Source: an uncultured bacterium
GTDB taxonomy: Bacteria > Actinomycetota > Coriobacteriia > Coriobacteriales > Eggerthellaceae
Assembly: GCA_905215325.1 (NCBI GenBank)
Contig: CAJMPP010000010.1
Span: forward strand, 1 to 62,225
DNA: 62,225 bases
Direction: 5' to 3'
Shown here piece after piece: positions 61,498-62,225 of this stretch. The position numbers were made by a program, and so were the translations under genes. Below the pieces are notes generated by a model. The model made no database searches. It had not been told where the DNA came from and saw only the letters and a program-made list of their open reading frames with translations. How positions within the stretch are numbered: the first letter of the stretch is position 1; each line of letters begins with the position of its first letter.

Positions 61498-62225
61498 ATG
61501 ACCGAGCAGAGCGAAGGCGAACGCCTCTATATCCTGGGGCATCCGGTCGCGCATTCGAAATCGCCGGTAATGTACAACGCGTTATACGAAAGGCTGGGTC
61601 TGCCTTGGACCTATGCCCTTGCCGATTACGCCGAGCTGGACGACGCCCGCGCTTTTTTGGATGCGCGGGAGTTTCTGTCCGTGAACATCACGACCCCCTA
61701 TAAGCCATTGGCCTTCCAGGTTGCAACGCGCAAGGCTGCCAGCGCGCAGTTGGCGCAGGGCGCCAACGTGCTCGTCCGCAAGGACGATCAGCTGATCGGC
61801 TTCAACACCGATGGCGATGGGTGCGTCAAGTTCCTGGAGCTTGCGGGCGTGACCTTCAAGGGCAAGCGCGTGGTGGTGTGCGGAACGGGCCCTACGGCCC
61901 TTTCCGTCCTTCATGCGTGCGCTATCGCCGGCGCCGATGTGCTGTTGCTGCTCTCGCGCGACAAAGAGCGCGCGCAAAGCGTGCTGGATGCCTATCTCGA
62001 GCGTTTCGGCAAGTTGGCTAACGCCACCATCGATTTCCCCGCCATGAAGGAAGGGCATCGCAGTTTCCGCGAAGCTTACACGAAGCCGACGTTCAAGTTC
62101 GGCAGCTATGCCACCTCGACGGGGGCGCTGGGTTCTGCGGACATCATCATCAACGCCACCCCGGTGGGCATGAAACCCGATGATCCCGCCCCGTTCGACA
62201 CGGGGCTTTTGCGTCCGGGTCAGGT
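61498..62225 (+). CDS. aroE: Shikimate dehydrogenase, truncated by the window edge
   Basis: Reduces 3-dehydroshikimate with NADPH in the shikimate pathway. The visible 242 codons contain the substrate-binding motif SKSPVMYN near residue 19, NITTPYK with the catalytic Lys near residue 63, NTDGDG, a nucleotide-binding loop reading GTGPTALS (the usual GAGGxxxA has Pro in place of one Gly) and NATPVGM. The gene runs off the right end, so the C-terminus is not seen. The ATG follows AGGAAGG. Confidence 0.93.
   Translation, partial: MTEQSEGERLYILGHPVAHSKSPVMYNALYERLGLPWTYALADYAELDDARAFLDAREFLSVNITTPYKPLAFQVATRKAASAQLAQGANVLVRKDDQLIGFNTDGDGCVKFLELAGVTFKGKRVVVCGTGPTALSVLHACAIAGADVLLLLSRDKERAQSVLDAYLERFGKLANATIDFPAMKEGHRSFREAYTKPTFKFGSYATSTGALGSADIIINATPVGMKPDDPAPFDTGLLRPGQ

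Overview
The window is GC-rich and reads as a contiguous, mostly housekeeping piece of the chromosome of an anaerobic Gram-positive actinobacterium, most likely class Coriobacteriia, order Eggerthellales. The evidence is inference from gene content and order: the run rarA - DUF948-like - AI-2E family - alaS - ruvX - mltG - yqeG - aroE; a lipoprotein-type NrfA with a multihaem NrfH carrying unusual haem motifs; a cytochrome c maturation (Ccm) cluster in an organism with lipoprotein and Tat-type export signals; and a complete F1Fo operon in the order I-B-E-F-H-A-G-D-C. No tRNA, rRNA, IS element, prophage or CRISPR array was seen.

Layout. 1-661: left edge with a terminator and a coding-like remnant. 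662-3794: tsaC, rpiB, glyA and a dCMP deaminase. 3984-10882: ATP synthase operon. 11170-16118: dnaE, truA and a 53-codon coupled gene. 16244-18244 (minus): asnB. 18602-29648: a PEBP-family protein, a pair of large YhgE/Pip membrane proteins, a universal stress protein, crcB (minus), an M18 aminopeptidase, a DegV protein and a LysR regulator. 29998-41125: a respiratory block, with a NarL-type two-component pair (minus) divergent from nrfA and nrfH, then ccmE-F-A-B-C-D and galU. 41187-41893: a gene-free stretch with an array of hairpins. 41894-43911: a homocysteine-methyltransferase-fold protein, an 88-residue protein of unknown function and an MscS channel. 44300-52482: phosphate block pstS-C-A-B-B-phoU followed by two OmpR-type regulators and one sensor kinase. 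52483-52885: a candidate minus-strand RNA. 52886-62225: rarA through aroE, which runs off the right edge.

How the genes work together. NrfA/NrfH reduce nitrite to ammonium at the outside of the membrane with quinol electrons; CcmA-F supply the covalently attached haem these cytochromes need; the GAF-domain kinase and its NarL-type partner are well placed to control them, and a NreC-like inverted repeat lies in front of nrfA. The Pst transporter, PhoU and PhoBR-like regulators form one phosphate-response unit in which both the ATPase and the response regulator are present as tandem paralogues.

The observations most worth a second look are the hairpin array at 41203-41605, the tandem duplication of the response regulator's translation start at 49437-49640, the candidate RNA at 52538-52738, the NreC-like box at 32012-32025, the CX3CH/CX4CH haem motifs of NrfH, the cysteine-type two-domain CcmE, the phosphate-box-like 11-base repeats before pstS, and the methyltransferase homologue that has lost its zinc cysteines.
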